From Comamonadaceae bacterium 2FH (GTDB taxonomy: Bacteria; Pseudomonadota; Gammaproteobacteria; Burkholderiales; Burkholderiaceae_C): 64,000 bases of DNA. The position numbers and the translations under genes were made by a program. Numbering within the stretch: the first letter of the stretch is position 1; each line of letters opens with the position of its first letter. Below the pieces are notes generated by a model. The model was not told where the DNA came from. It saw only the letters and a list, made by a program, of their open reading frames with translations, and made no database searches. Location: NCBI GenBank assembly GCA_005503335.1, contig SCMQ01000025.1:1-64000 (forward strand). The letters run 5' to 3'. Positions 9,659 through 18,835 of this stretch are shown one piece after another.

Positions 9659-10552
9659 TCAGGCACGCGGCGGGCGCGCGGGTTGCGCCTCTTCGCGCAG
9701 CCAGTCGATGAAGCCACGGACCTCGGGCCGTGACGCGTGGCGCGCAGGATAGACGAGGAAGTGCGCCTGCACCTCCAGGCTCATCTGCTCCTCGAACACG
9801 GGCTGCAGCCGCCCGCTGGCAATCAGGGCTTGACCCAGGCTGGCGCTTTCCAGCGCCACGCCGAGTGACTGCACCGCCGCATCCAGACTCATCATGGCGC
9901 GGTCGAAACGCAGCGCCATCCGCTCAGGACGCTTGGCCGGGTCGAAGCGCGAAAACCATTCGGGCCATTGCGCCACGTTCACGCTGGACTGGATGAGCGG
10001 AACGCGCAGCAGGTCGGCAGGCTCGTGCAGGGCATGGGTACGGATGAACTCGGGGCTGGCCAGCGGCAGGACCTTTTCCGTGAAGATCGGTTCCACCTCC
10101 AGGTGGGGCCAGTTGGGCAAGCCGTAACGGATGTCCAGGTCCACCTGTCCGACCTGGAAGTCGGAATGGACATGCGAGGCCGACAACATCAACGAGGTCT
10201 TTGGATAAAGCTGGGCGAAACGCGCTATGCGCGGCATCAGCCAAAGGCTGGCGAAGCTGGGACTGCAGTGCACGTACAAGCTGTCCTGCACGCCATGACG
10301 CAAATCCTCCGTGGCCGCATTGATCGCGCCAAGCGCGCTGCCCACACGCTGCAGATAGTTCTGCCCTGCAGGGGTCAGCTCCACCCCCCTGGCCGACCGC
10401 TCGAACAACCTCAGCCCCAGCAGAGCTTCGAGCTTGGCGACCTGGTGGCTGACCGCAGAAGGGGTGAGATGCAGCTCATTGGCCGCCAGCGCAAAGCTCT
10501 TGCGCCGGGCGACGGCCTCGAAGGCCTGCAAGGCACTCAAGGGGGGGATCAT
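9659..10552 (-). CDS. LysR-family regulator, GcvA-like
   Basis: 297-residue LysR-type transcriptional regulator. The N-terminal winged helix (PPLSALQAFEAVARRKSFALAA, LTPSAVSHQVAKLE) is of the GcvA subtype, followed by a substrate-binding domain with VDLDIRYG. ATG 10552 fits the conserved N-terminus better than the upstream in-frame start at 10669. It is divergent from the SDR-TRAP-transketolase genes across 142 bases and precedes the full-length transketolase on its own strand, so it probably controls both arms of this cluster. The inducer is unknown. Confidence 0.88.
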   Translation of the reverse strand: MIPPLSALQAFEAVARRKSFALAANELHLTPSAVSHQVAKLEALLGLRLFERSARGVELTPAGQNYLQRVGSALGAINAATEDLRHGVQDSLYVHCSPSFASLWLMPRIARFAQLYPKTSLMLSASHVHSDFQVGQVDLDIRYGLPNWPHLEVEPIFTEKVLPLASPEFIRTHALHEPADLLRVPLIQSSVNVAQWPEWFSRFDPAKRPERMALRFDRAMMSLDAAVQSLGVALESASLGQALIASGRLQPVFEEQMSLEVQAHFLVYPARHASRPEVRGFIDWLREEAQPARPPRA

Positions 10553-10694
10553 GGTTTGAGAAAGGCCTTCGATTGCTGCAATGCAGCATGAACGAAATTG
10601 AATTGAGCTTGAGTTTATATCGTTTGTCTTCAACCAAGCGGCCACCCAGAATCGCGCCAAGTTCATCAACGCAGTTCAAGCAAAGGAGACACGC

Positions 10695-11444
<750 letters not shown>

Positions 11445-11497
11445 CGGAACCCGCCCTCGGCCGAAGTTCCCCCCAAGACCCTATAGGAGACAAGATC

Positions 11498-12481
11498 ATG
11501 AATCGCTTCAACACCCTGCGTCGCACGCTCCTGGCATCGGCGCTGCTGGCCATCTCGACGATGGCTTCGGCCCAGGCCGTCAAGCTCACCCTCGGCCACG
11601 GGGCTGCACCCGGCAATCCGCGCCATGAAGCGGCCCTCAAGATGGCGGAAGTGGCCAAGGCCAAGTCCAACGGTCGCATCGAGATCCAGGTCGCGCCTTC
11701 GGCCCAGCTGGGCGACGACGCGGCCATGGTGACGGCCCTGCGCACCGGCGCGCTGGACATCAGTGCCAACTCGCAGGGGGCCATCGCCAATGCCGTGCCC
11801 GAGTACGCGGCCTTCGGCATGCCGTTCCTGTTCAGCGACCTGCCCCAGGTCTGGAAGGTGCTGGATGGCCCGCTGGGCAAGGAGCTGGCCGACAAGTCCG
11901 CAGAGAAAGGGCTCGTCGTGCTGGGCTACTGGGACAACGGCATCCGCCACATGAGCAACAGCAAGCGGCCCTTGGCCAAGCCCGAGGACCTCAAGGGCCT
12001 GAAGATGCGCACCCCGCCCGACGCGGTGACCGTGGACATCATGCAGGCGCTCGGCGCCGAGGCCCAGCAGATCAAGTTCGCCGAGCTGTACGTGGCTCTG
12101 CAGCAGGGGGTGGTCGATGGCCAGGAAAACCCGCTGATGAACATCCACGCCAGCAAGCTCTACGAGGTGAACAAGTACATCTCGCTGACCGGCCACAAGT
12201 ACGAGATGACACCGCTGCTCATGAGCAAGCGCGTCTGGGACCGCCTGGGCGAAGCGGATCGCAAGGTCCTGCAGGAGGCCGCGGCCGAAGCCACCCAGTT
12301 GCAGCGCAAGCTGTCCAAGGAGAGCGACGACAAGCTGCTGGCCGAACTCAAGGCCAAGGGCGTGCAGATCAACGCTGTCGACAAGGCCCCGTTTGCCAAG
12401 GCCACGGCCAACGTGGATGAAAAGTGGCTGGCTTCGCCTATCGGTCCCTTCCTCAAGAAGGTGATCGCCGCCGCACGCTGA
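11498..12481 (+). CDS. TRAP transporter substrate-binding protein (DctP family)
   Basis: 327-residue periplasmic binding protein with a signal peptide ending in MASAQA. Family features: the GHG start of the mature domain, the LKMRTPP segment containing the ligand-binding Arg, the FAELYVALQQGVVDGQENP block, and LTGHKYEM. ATG 11498 follows AGGAGA; a longer open frame upstream overlaps the SDR gene and is not coding. With the next two genes it forms a complete sodium-driven tripartite importer, typically for carboxylates or sugar acids. Confidence 0.92.
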   Translation: MNRFNTLRRTLLASALLAISTMASAQAVKLTLGHGAAPGNPRHEAALKMAEVAKAKSNGRIEIQVAPSAQLGDDAAMVTALRTGALDISANSQGAIANAVPEYAAFGMPFLFSDLPQVWKVLDGPLGKELADKSAEKGLVVLGYWDNGIRHMSNSKRPLAKPEDLKGLKMRTPPDAVTVDIMQALGAEAQQIKFAELYVALQQGVVDGQENPLMNIHASKLYEVNKYISLTGHKYEMTPLLMSKRVWDRLGEADRKVLQEAAAEATQLQRKLSKESDDKLLAELKAKGVQINAVDKAPFAKATANVDEKWLASPIGPFLKKVIAAAR

Positions 12482-12535
12482 ACGTTTTGATCAACCCTGG
12501 CCCGCACGTGTCGAGCGTGCGGGCGGGAGCCATCC

Positions 12536-13042
12536 ATGAATTATCTTGAGCGGGCCATCACGGCCGTATGCCAGGCGCTGCTGTGGGTCAGCACTTTGGT
12601 GATTTTCCTGATCCTGGCGGCCAACACCGTGTTGCGTTACGCCACGGGCTCCAGCCTGCAGTGGGCCAACGAAGTCCCTGAATTGCTCTTCCCCTGGCTC
12701 GTGACCGCCGGCGTGGTGCTGGCGGCGCAGCGCGGAGCACATATCACCACCACCTTCCTGGTCGAAAAGCTGCCTGGCCACTTGCGCCAGGGACTGGCCG
12801 TGCTGGGATGGCTGATGGTCTGCGGCCTGTACGCCACCTTGGCGCTGGCCACCTACCGCATGCTCGAGATCGTGCACGACGAGAAGTCGCCCATTCTGCA
12901 GATTCCGGGCTCGGTGACCTACGCCTGCGTCATGAGCGGCATGCTGATGCTGTCCCTGCTGGCTTTGATTTCGGCCTGGAATGCCTGGCGCGAAGGACCT
13001 CAGGTATCAGCGGCCGTGGGCGTCCCCGAGGCTCACTGGTGA
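12536..13042 (+). CDS. TRAP transporter small membrane subunit (DctQ family)
   Basis: 168-residue integral membrane protein with four hydrophobic segments. The family motif (NTVLRYATGSSLQWANEVPEL) lies at about residues 30-50, followed by a PWLVTAGVVLAAQRGAHI stretch. It bridges the periplasmic binding protein and the large permease. It starts 55 bases after the binding-protein stop and ends 14 bases before the large subunit start, with GAAAGAAGGA of the next gene in the gap. Confidence 0.9.
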   Translation: MNYLERAITAVCQALLWVSTLVIFLILAANTVLRYATGSSLQWANEVPELLFPWLVTAGVVLAAQRGAHITTTFLVEKLPGHLRQGLAVLGWLMVCGLYATLALATYRMLEIVHDEKSPILQIPGSVTYACVMSGMLMLSLLALISAWNAWREGPQVSAAVGVPEAHW

Positions 13043-13055
13043 AAGAAGGACCGAC

Positions 13056-14315
13056 ATGACTGCCCTGATCCTCTTCGTTTTTCTCGGTGCCGCGGTGATC
13101 GCCGTGCCGATCGCGCATGCCTTGCTGGTCGCCGCCATGGCGGCCGCAGCGACCTCGGATCGCGTGCCGCTGGATCTGCTGGTTCAGCAGATGGTGGCCC
13201 AGGTCCAGAGCTTCCCGCTGATCGCCATCCCCTTCTTCATGCTGACCGGCTCGCTGATGATGGGGGGCCGGCTGGGTGAGGCCCTGATCAGTGTGCTCTC
13301 CAGCCTGATCGGCCGCTTCCACGGCGGCCCCGGCCAGGTGGGCGTGCTGTCGTCCACCATCTTCGGCGGCGTCTCCGGCTCGGCGGTGGCGGATGCCTCG
13401 GCCATAGGTTCGCTGCTGATTCCCTGGCAGAAGCGCCTGGGCTACCCGCCAGCGTTCTCGGCGGCCACGCTGGCGGCGGCAGCGACGATCGACATCCTGA
13501 TCCCGCCCTCGATCCCGATGATCCTGTTCGCCTTGTCGAGCAACACCTCGGTTGCGGCCCTGTTCGTCGCGGGCATCCTGCCGGGCCTGCTGATGTGCGT
13601 CGGCTTCATGGCCGTGTGCTGGTGGGTCGGCAGGCGCCGCAACTTCCCGCGCGAAATGCGCAAGCTGGACTGGACGGTGTTTCGAGGCCAACTCCTCTAC
13701 GCCTCGCCGGCGCTCGTGCTGCCCGTGCTGATCGTGGTGTTCCTGCGCTTCGGCATTGCCACGCCGACCGAGGTCAGCGTGCTGTCCACGCTGTATGCCG
13801 GCGTGGTGTCCGCCGTCATTTACCGCGACCTGGGCTTCAAGCGCCTGCATGCCTGCGTCGTCGAGGCCGGCCTGGCCACGGGGGTGGTGCTGCTGGTGAT
13901 CATGGCGTCGGCCGCGATCGGCTGGCTGCTGACCTTCGACCGCATGCCCGATGGCGTGGTGGGCTGGGCCCAGGCCCATCTCTCCAGTGGCTGGAGCGTG
14001 ATCCTGCTGATGAACCTTTTGATGCTGGTCTGCGGCATGTTCATCGACCTGCCGGCCGCCGTGCTGCTGCTGACGCCGGTGTTCGTGCCGCTGGCCAATG
14101 CGATCGGCATGGACCTGGTGCAACTGGGGATCATGATGACCGTGAACCTGGCGATCGGCCTGTACACCCCGCCGGTGGGCACCACGCTGTTCATCACCAG
14201 CGCGGTGGCCAAGGTCAAGGTGGGTGAGACGGTGCGCGAGCTGGGGCCGTTCTACCTGGTGGCCTTCGGCGTTCTGCTGCTGGTGTCCTATTTCCCCGCA
14301 TTGATCTTCAAGTGA
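13056..14315 (+). CDS. TRAP transporter large permease subunit (DctM family)
   Basis: 419-residue permease with about 12 hydrophobic segments. Diagnostic stretches include FPLIAIPFFMLTGSLM, GGPGQVGVLSSTIFGGVSGSAVADASAIG, ATIDILIPPSIPMI, and the C-terminal NLAIGLYTPPVGTTLF. Start ATG 13056 is placed by the strong AGAAGGA upstream; the longer frame from 12981 would overlap dctQ. It couples solute uptake to the sodium gradient. The next gene begins about 20 bases later on the same strand. Confidence 0.92.
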   Translation: MTALILFVFLGAAVIAVPIAHALLVAAMAAAATSDRVPLDLLVQQMVAQVQSFPLIAIPFFMLTGSLMMGGRLGEALISVLSSLIGRFHGGPGQVGVLSSTIFGGVSGSAVADASAIGSLLIPWQKRLGYPPAFSAATLAAAATIDILIPPSIPMILFALSSNTSVAALFVAGILPGLLMCVGFMAVCWWVGRRRNFPREMRKLDWTVFRGQLLYASPALVLPVLIVVFLRFGIATPTEVSVLSTLYAGVVSAVIYRDLGFKRLHACVVEAGLATGVVLLVIMASAAIGWLLTFDRMPDGVVGWAQAHLSSGWSVILLMNLLMLVCGMFIDLPAAVLLLTPVFVPLANAIGMDLVQLGIMMTVNLAIGLYTPPVGTTLFITSAVAKVKVGETVRELGPFYLVAFGVLLLVSYFPALIFK

Positions 14316-14335
14316 TGCATGTTCCGGAGCTATCC

Positions 14336-15175
14336 ATGACGAACCAACAGGACAAACTGTCCGAGATCGCGCACTGCGCCTGGCGCATCCGCCGCTATGC
14401 GGTGCGCATGGGCGAGGTGCAGGGCCAGGGCTATGTCGGCCAGGCCCTGGGCTACGCCGATGTGCTGGCCGTGGCCTATGGCCACGCGCTCAGCTTCCGG
14501 CCCGATGACCCGCAGTGGGACGGCCGTGACCGCTTCCTGCTCTCGCACGGCCACTATGCCATCGCGTTCTACGCGGCCCTGATCGAGGCGGGCATCGTTC
14601 CCGAGTCCGAGCTCGAGACCTATGGCAGCGACGACAGCCGCCTGCCCATGTCGGGCATGGCGACCTACACCCCGGGCATGGAGATGTCCGGCGGCTCGCT
14701 GGGCCAGGGCCTGCCCATCGGCGTCGGCATGGCGCTGGGCCTGCGCACGCGCGGCAACCCGGCCTTCGTCTACAACTCCATGTCCGATGGCGAGCTGGAC
14801 GAGGGCTCCACCTGGGAGGCGGCCATGGCCGCGAGCCACCACGGTCTGTCCAATCTCATCTGCATCGTGGACGTCAACAACCAGCAGGCCGACGGGCCCT
14901 CGTCCAAGGTGCTGGGTTTCGAGCCCCTGGCCGACAAATGGGCCTCGTTCGGCTGGCATGTGCAGCGCGTGGACGGCAACCACCTGCCCGCCGTGCTGCG
15001 CGCCTTCGACACGGCGCGCCAGCTGCCCGATGCCAAGCCGCGCGTGATCCTGTGCGACACCCTGATGGGCAAGGGCGTGCCCTTCCTCGAGGCCCGCGAG
15101 AAGAACCACTTCATTCGCGTCGATCAGCCGGAGTGGCAGCAGGCCCTCGACTGGCTGGACGCCAACCGTCCCTGA
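14336..15175 (+). CDS. Transketolase N-terminal subunit
   Basis: 279 residues corresponding to the ThDP pyrophosphate-binding half of transketolase: LSHGHYAIAFYAAL, GGSLGQGLPIGVGMALG, and the ThDP/Mg motif SDGELDEGS ending in DVNNQQADG. ATG 14336 has GGAG six bases upstream; two earlier in-frame starts at 14312/14315 overlap dctM and lack a site. It functions only with the C-terminal subunit encoded 17 bases downstream. Split transketolases often act in specialised sugar catabolism, for example apulose 4-phosphate cleavage or sulfosugar degradation; the substrate here is unknown. Confidence 0.9.
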   Translation: MTNQQDKLSEIAHCAWRIRRYAVRMGEVQGQGYVGQALGYADVLAVAYGHALSFRPDDPQWDGRDRFLLSHGHYAIAFYAALIEAGIVPESELETYGSDDSRLPMSGMATYTPGMEMSGGSLGQGLPIGVGMALGLRTRGNPAFVYNSMSDGELDEGSTWEAAMAASHHGLSNLICIVDVNNQQADGPSSKVLGFEPLADKWASFGWHVQRVDGNHLPAVLRAFDTARQLPDAKPRVILCDTLMGKGVPFLEAREKNHFIRVDQPEWQQALDWLDANRP

Positions 15176-15192
15176 CGCCCAGGAGCAAGAGC

Positions 15193-16197
15193 ATGAATGC
15201 CGTGACCGAAAAGAAACCCCGCCTGACCACCTCGGCCATGATCGCCTCGATCGCGGCCGAAGGGCAGCGGGTGAAGGCCGCGCCCTTTGGCAAGGCCCTG
15301 ACCGAATATGCCGCCAGCCACCCCGAAGTGGTGGGCATGACGGCGGACCTGGCCAAGTACACCGACCTGCACCTGTTCGCACAGGCCCACCCCGAGCGCT
15401 TCTTCCAGATGGGCATGGCCGAGCAGCTGCTCATGGGGGCGGCGGGCGGCATGGCCAAGGTGGGCCTGGTGCCGTTTGCCACCACCTATGCCGTGTTCGG
15501 CACCCGCCGAGCCTACGACTTCATCCACCAGGTCATCGCCGAGGAAAACCTCAACGTCAAGCTGTGCTGCGCCCTGCCCGGGCTGACGACCGGCTACGGC
15601 CCCAGCCACCAGGCCACCGAAGACCTGGCGATGATGCGCGCCATCCCCGGCCTGACCATCGTCGACCCCTGCGACGCGCTGGACATCGGGCAGGCCGTGC
15701 CGCAGATCGCCGCCCACCAGGGCCCGGTCTACATGCGCTTGCTGCGCGGCAACGTGCCGCTGGTGCTCGACGAATACGACTACCGCTTCGAGCTGGGCAA
15801 GGCCAAGCTGCTGCGCGACGGCGCTGACGTGCTGATCATCTCCAGCGGCTTCATGACCATGCGCTCGCTCGAGGTCGCCCAGACGCTGCAGGCCGACGGG
15901 CTGGGCGTCGCGGTACTGCACTGCCCGACCATCAAGCCGCTGGACGAGGCCCGCATCGTCGAGGAGGTGGGCCGCAAGGCGCGCCTCGTCGTGGTCGCCG
16001 AGAACCACTCGGTGATCGGCGGTCTGGGAGAGGCGGTCGCGAGCGCGCTGCTGCGCCACCGGGTCCACCCCGCGGGCTTCCAGCTGGCGGGCCTGCCCGA
16101 CGCCTTCCTCGATGCAGGCGCCCTGCCGACCCTGCACGAGCGCTACGGCATCAGCCGCGAGGCCCTGGCCGGCCGCATCAAGGGCTGGCTGGGCTGA
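15193..16197 (+). CDS. Transketolase C-terminal subunit
   Basis: 334 residues covering the pyrimidine-binding and C-terminal domains. Seen: the FQMGMAEQLLMGAAGGMA block with the catalytic Glu, the FATTYAVFGTRRAYDFIHQ segment, the GPSHQATEDLAMMRAIPGLTI loop and a C-terminal Rossmann-like domain (LVVVAENHSVIGGLGEAV). AGGAG precedes ATG 15193; the longer open frame from 14938 overlaps the N-terminal subunit and is not coding. Last gene of the plus-strand catabolic series; a 606-base non-coding stretch follows. Confidence 0.9.
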   Translation: MNAVTEKKPRLTTSAMIASIAAEGQRVKAAPFGKALTEYAASHPEVVGMTADLAKYTDLHLFAQAHPERFFQMGMAEQLLMGAAGGMAKVGLVPFATTYAVFGTRRAYDFIHQVIAEENLNVKLCCALPGLTTGYGPSHQATEDLAMMRAIPGLTIVDPCDALDIGQAVPQIAAHQGPVYMRLLRGNVPLVLDEYDYRFELGKAKLLRDGADVLIISSGFMTMRSLEVAQTLQADGLGVAVLHCPTIKPLDEARIVEEVGRKARLVVVAENHSVIGGLGEAVASALLRHRVHPAGFQLAGLPDAFLDAGALPTLHERYGISREALAGRIKGWLG

Positions 16198-16803
16198 GAG
16201 CCTGAGCGGCAATCCATCGCACCCGCGCCGCCGTTGATCTGGATCAGCGGCGCTGCGCGTGGGCCTTGCCGATCCGCGGCCGCGACGGGCAAGCTCATGG
16301 CTCGTCGCCACACCGGCCGGATGAGACCTGACGCTCGCGCTCACTAACACCGGCATGCAAGGAGACGACGGCCGATCTCGTGCCGCAGACCCGACTGTCG
16401 ATGCGCAGCATGACCCGTTGCTGCCGCCCGCACTCGAAAAGATCGGCCGTCCGCGAACTGGAAGTGACGGCCATGAAGCGACGGACAACGTTGCGGCGAA
16501 GAGCGAACCGTCAAAGCGCGAGACGTGCCCGATGCGGTCTTTCGGCTCACTCGGGTAGAGGTCAGCTTTGCAGCGGTTGCTGCCGGTGGCAGCCGCCAAC
16601 CGAATTCACGGTCTCGGCCACATACCAGTCATCGCCACGCGCCGGTGCTGGTCAAGTCAACGTCTTGTCTGGCGTGAACTGCTGACATACGCGGACACGG
16701 TTGACGCGGCCCCGCGTCATCGGTCCGTCGAAGCTATAGGTGACTCCTGCATGTGAATGCCGTAACGCGTAAGTGCCCATGAGCACTTCGGCGCGTAGGA
16801 GCG
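16198..16803. other. 606-base stretch without a convincing gene; left edge of accessory island
   Basis: No frame here has a plausible start, ribosome-binding site or recognisable protein; the longest open frames (about 60-100 codons) look random. It contains an imperfect hairpin at 16229-16252 with no T run, and one copy of a dispersed repeat at 16409-16479. I read it as the decayed junction between the transketolase operon and the ubiquitin-like operon. Confidence 0.5.
16409..16479 (-). repeat. Dispersed intergenic repeat, copy 1 (inverted)
   Basis: Read on the minus strand, this about 70-base segment aligns by eye with 24234-24303 and 26173-26241. The shared core is TGGCCGTCAC, CAGTTCGC, GACGGCC, TCGAG, CGGGCGGCAGCA and CGGGT. 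Copies are diverged, at roughly 70-80 percent by eye. All three lie outside genes. Confidence 0.55.
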
Positions 16804-17325
16804 CTATCCGCGACCCGGCGCTTTCATAAAGTGGGCGCGTAGCTTGTCCTTGCCCTCGACGGCGAGACCTTCTCGCCGCAGCTTGCCGCAAGCAGAGAGC
16901 ACTGCCCAAGGGACTAACTCGAGCCGCTCGGCGATGCTCGTGTAGCTTTCGAGCTGCGGACCCAGCGCTTCGTGCACCTTGGCTACAACTTCGACCATGG
17001 GCACCTCGAGCTCGTCACCCCAATCGCACCAGTAGATGCGCGAGCGCCACAGGATGAAGTGACTTTCGCATCCGCTGTCCCTCCACACCGAGGGGAAGAG
17101 CGACAGGTCGTTACCGTGGGCGTAGAAACGCCAGGCCTTGCCCGCGCGGCCGTCCAAGTTGATGGTCAGCATCTCGCCGCAACCATCGGGGCAGGCCATG
17201 ACCATGGAACGAAGCACGCCGCGCCGCACGAGGGCGGCCTCACCTGGCTTGCCCAGGAGTTCGTCGGCCTCGTGGCGGTGGGTGACCTCACCCTTGAAGG
17301 TGAGCCGGTCTGCTCGCTTACTCAT
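16804..17325 (-). CDS. DUF6527-like protein of the ubiquitin-like operon
   Basis: 173 residues counted from ATG 17325, whose start codon overlaps the kinase stop (ATGA). A candidate zinc site is visible: C45-PDG-C49, then C86-ESH89, then C100. This CPxGC...PSVW...GCxSHF pattern is what I recall of DUF6527 proteins found beside ThiF/E2 genes. The C-terminal 70 residues (SIAERLELVPWAVLSACGKLRREGLAVE) look like a winged helix. Its role is unknown: a substrate adaptor, an E3-like factor or a nucleic-acid-binding effector are all possible. An upstream in-frame start at 17379 would lie inside the kinase gene. Last gene of the operon. Confidence 0.75.
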   Translation of the reverse strand: MSKRADRLTFKGEVTHRHEADELLGKPGEAALVRRGVLRSMVMACPDGCGEMLTINLDGRAGKAWRFYAHGNDLSLFPSVWRDSGCESHFILWRSRIYWCDWGDELEVPMVEVVAKVHEALGPQLESYTSIAERLELVPWAVLSACGKLRREGLAVEGKDKLRAHFMKAPGRG

Positions 17326-18833
17326 TGCACCGCCACTGTAGACGAAGCCTCGGCTTGCAGACTCTCGGTGAGCCGGCACGCAAGCCAGTACGCGAACGTC
17401 CGCCGGTACTCATCGTGCTCCGGAAACTTCTTGCTGGCCGGATAGCTGGCCTGACGCAGCAGGTACACGGCCAAAACCCGCTTGTACTCATCTGCATCCA
17501 CGACCGATGCAGGCACAAGGGCGCGGATTTCGGCAACCGCCTCGTGAATCCACGTGCTTCCCTGTACAGGGGCGCCAGGGGTCAGGCTAGCCGAGATGGC
17601 GTCGGACTCGTACAAGCCGTCGACCACGCGTCGCCAATCGTCGCCCTGCTGGTCGCCCTTGCTCGTGTCGAAGACCAATGAGACCTCGAGGTGAGCCAAA
17701 TCTGCACAGGCTGGCCCGGTAGAGGCGTGCGCAAAGTCAATGACGATTGCGTCTTCCTTGCGCACCCGCACGTTCTCCCCGTGCAGGTCGCCGTGAATGG
17801 CGGAGCAGCGCCACTCCCGCTTGGGAAGGTCCAACAGCCTCCACCAAAGCGTATCCGCGTCCACGAGCTCCCCGCCGAACTTGGCGGTGGCATCCTTCCA
17901 CCGCTGCGGCGGCACCTTTTCGCGCTTGCAGAAATCCTTCAGGGCACTCACGACCGACCTTTGCTCTGAAGCAGTCGCCGTCGCTCGCTTTTGCTGCCGC
18001 AAACCCGCCAGGGTTTCTTCGAACAAGCTCTTGATGTGGCGCGCACCGTTCGGCGTGCGAACTGCTTCTGCGAGAGAACACGAGTTCTGCACGAACGTGC
18101 CGACGAGAATCCCGTGTTCGACCCCGTAAGTGGTCCGCTCGGCAACGAAGTTCGGCCGCAGGTACCAAGGCACATGATGCTCGGCAAAACTGCTGAAAGC
18201 CTGCATCTCCTTCTGGAGCTCGGCTGAGCCGCCGACCTTCGCGAAGAACGGGCGCGGCTCGGGCCCTGCGAACGAATCCTTCAACGTTGCCTTGACGATG
18301 AACGTGTCCGCGCCGGAGAAACCTGGGGCGATGGGCTCCAGGGAGACCGAGGTGCAGTCATGAAACGCACGCTGCAGCAAGAACCTGCCCTCTTTGGGGA
18401 CCTGCACGTCACCGGCGATGGTCAAAGCTGTGTTCCTCGCCACCCCGGGTGCGTGCACCAGGACCTGATGCAGCAGCTGGTGAAGGTCGACGGGCGCGGA
18501 CAACACCCGATGGTGAGACTTGCGCGCATTTGAAGGGTCGACGCCATCGAACAGCTTGGAAACGTTTTTCAGGCGCTCATCATCTTCGGCTGCGGACACG
18601 ACGGCAACAACGTAGACGCCATCATCCAAGGCGTTCTTGACATGGTCCCGCAGGCACACAGCTGCTGGCGCAAAGTGCCCTTCCGTGGCCCAGAAGAGCG
18701 CCGCACACGCGTGCTGAAAATCGGGCGGTTGGCCATTTGCGTGAACTCGCAGTTCGAGCTTGTGCTCCTGCACCAGCGCCACCTGCTGCTCGTCCGGGGC
18801 CTTTCCGAACCAGTAAAGCTGCGGCCGCTGCAT
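17322..18833 (-). CDS. APH-like phosphotransferase/kinase with extra N-terminal domain
   Basis: 503 residues. The C-terminal part (about 170-500) is a protein-kinase-like/aminoglycoside-phosphotransferase fold: HGDLHGEN at 347-354 with catalytic D349, and the metal-binding D366 in VIDFAH. The first about 125 residues (LYWFGKAPDEQQ through LRDHVKNALDDGVYVVAVVS) look like a separate alpha/beta, receiver- or Rossmann-like domain. It may belong to the TCAD9-type kinases of predicted conflict systems. ATG 18833 lies 2 bases after the E1 stop, the same spacing as at the E2-E1 junction; the upstream start 18866 is less likely. It may phosphorylate a protein or small molecule in the conjugation pathway. 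Confidence 0.75.
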   Translation of the reverse strand: MQRPQLYWFGKAPDEQQVALVQEHKLELRVHANGQPPDFQHACAALFWATEGHFAPAAVCLRDHVKNALDDGVYVVAVVSAAEDDERLKNVSKLFDGVDPSNARKSHHRVLSAPVDLHQLLHQVLVHAPGVARNTALTIAGDVQVPKEGRFLLQRAFHDCTSVSLEPIAPGFSGADTFIVKATLKDSFAGPEPRPFFAKVGGSAELQKEMQAFSSFAEHHVPWYLRPNFVAERTTYGVEHGILVGTFVQNSCSLAEAVRTPNGARHIKSLFEETLAGLRQQKRATATASEQRSVVSALKDFCKREKVPPQRWKDATAKFGGELVDADTLWWRLLDLPKREWRCSAIHGDLHGENVRVRKEDAIVIDFAHASTGPACADLAHLEVSLVFDTSKGDQQGDDWRRVVDGLYESDAISASLTPGAPVQGSTWIHEAVAEIRALVPASVVDADEYKRVLAVYLLRQASYPASKKFPEHDEYRRTFAYWLACRLTESLQAEASSTVAVQ

Positions 18834-18835
18834 CG

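Noticed and set aside
16229-16252. Hairpin after the transketolase subunit gene as a terminator
   Set aside because: The stem is good but the loop is only two bases and no T run follows, so I did not list it as a terminator.
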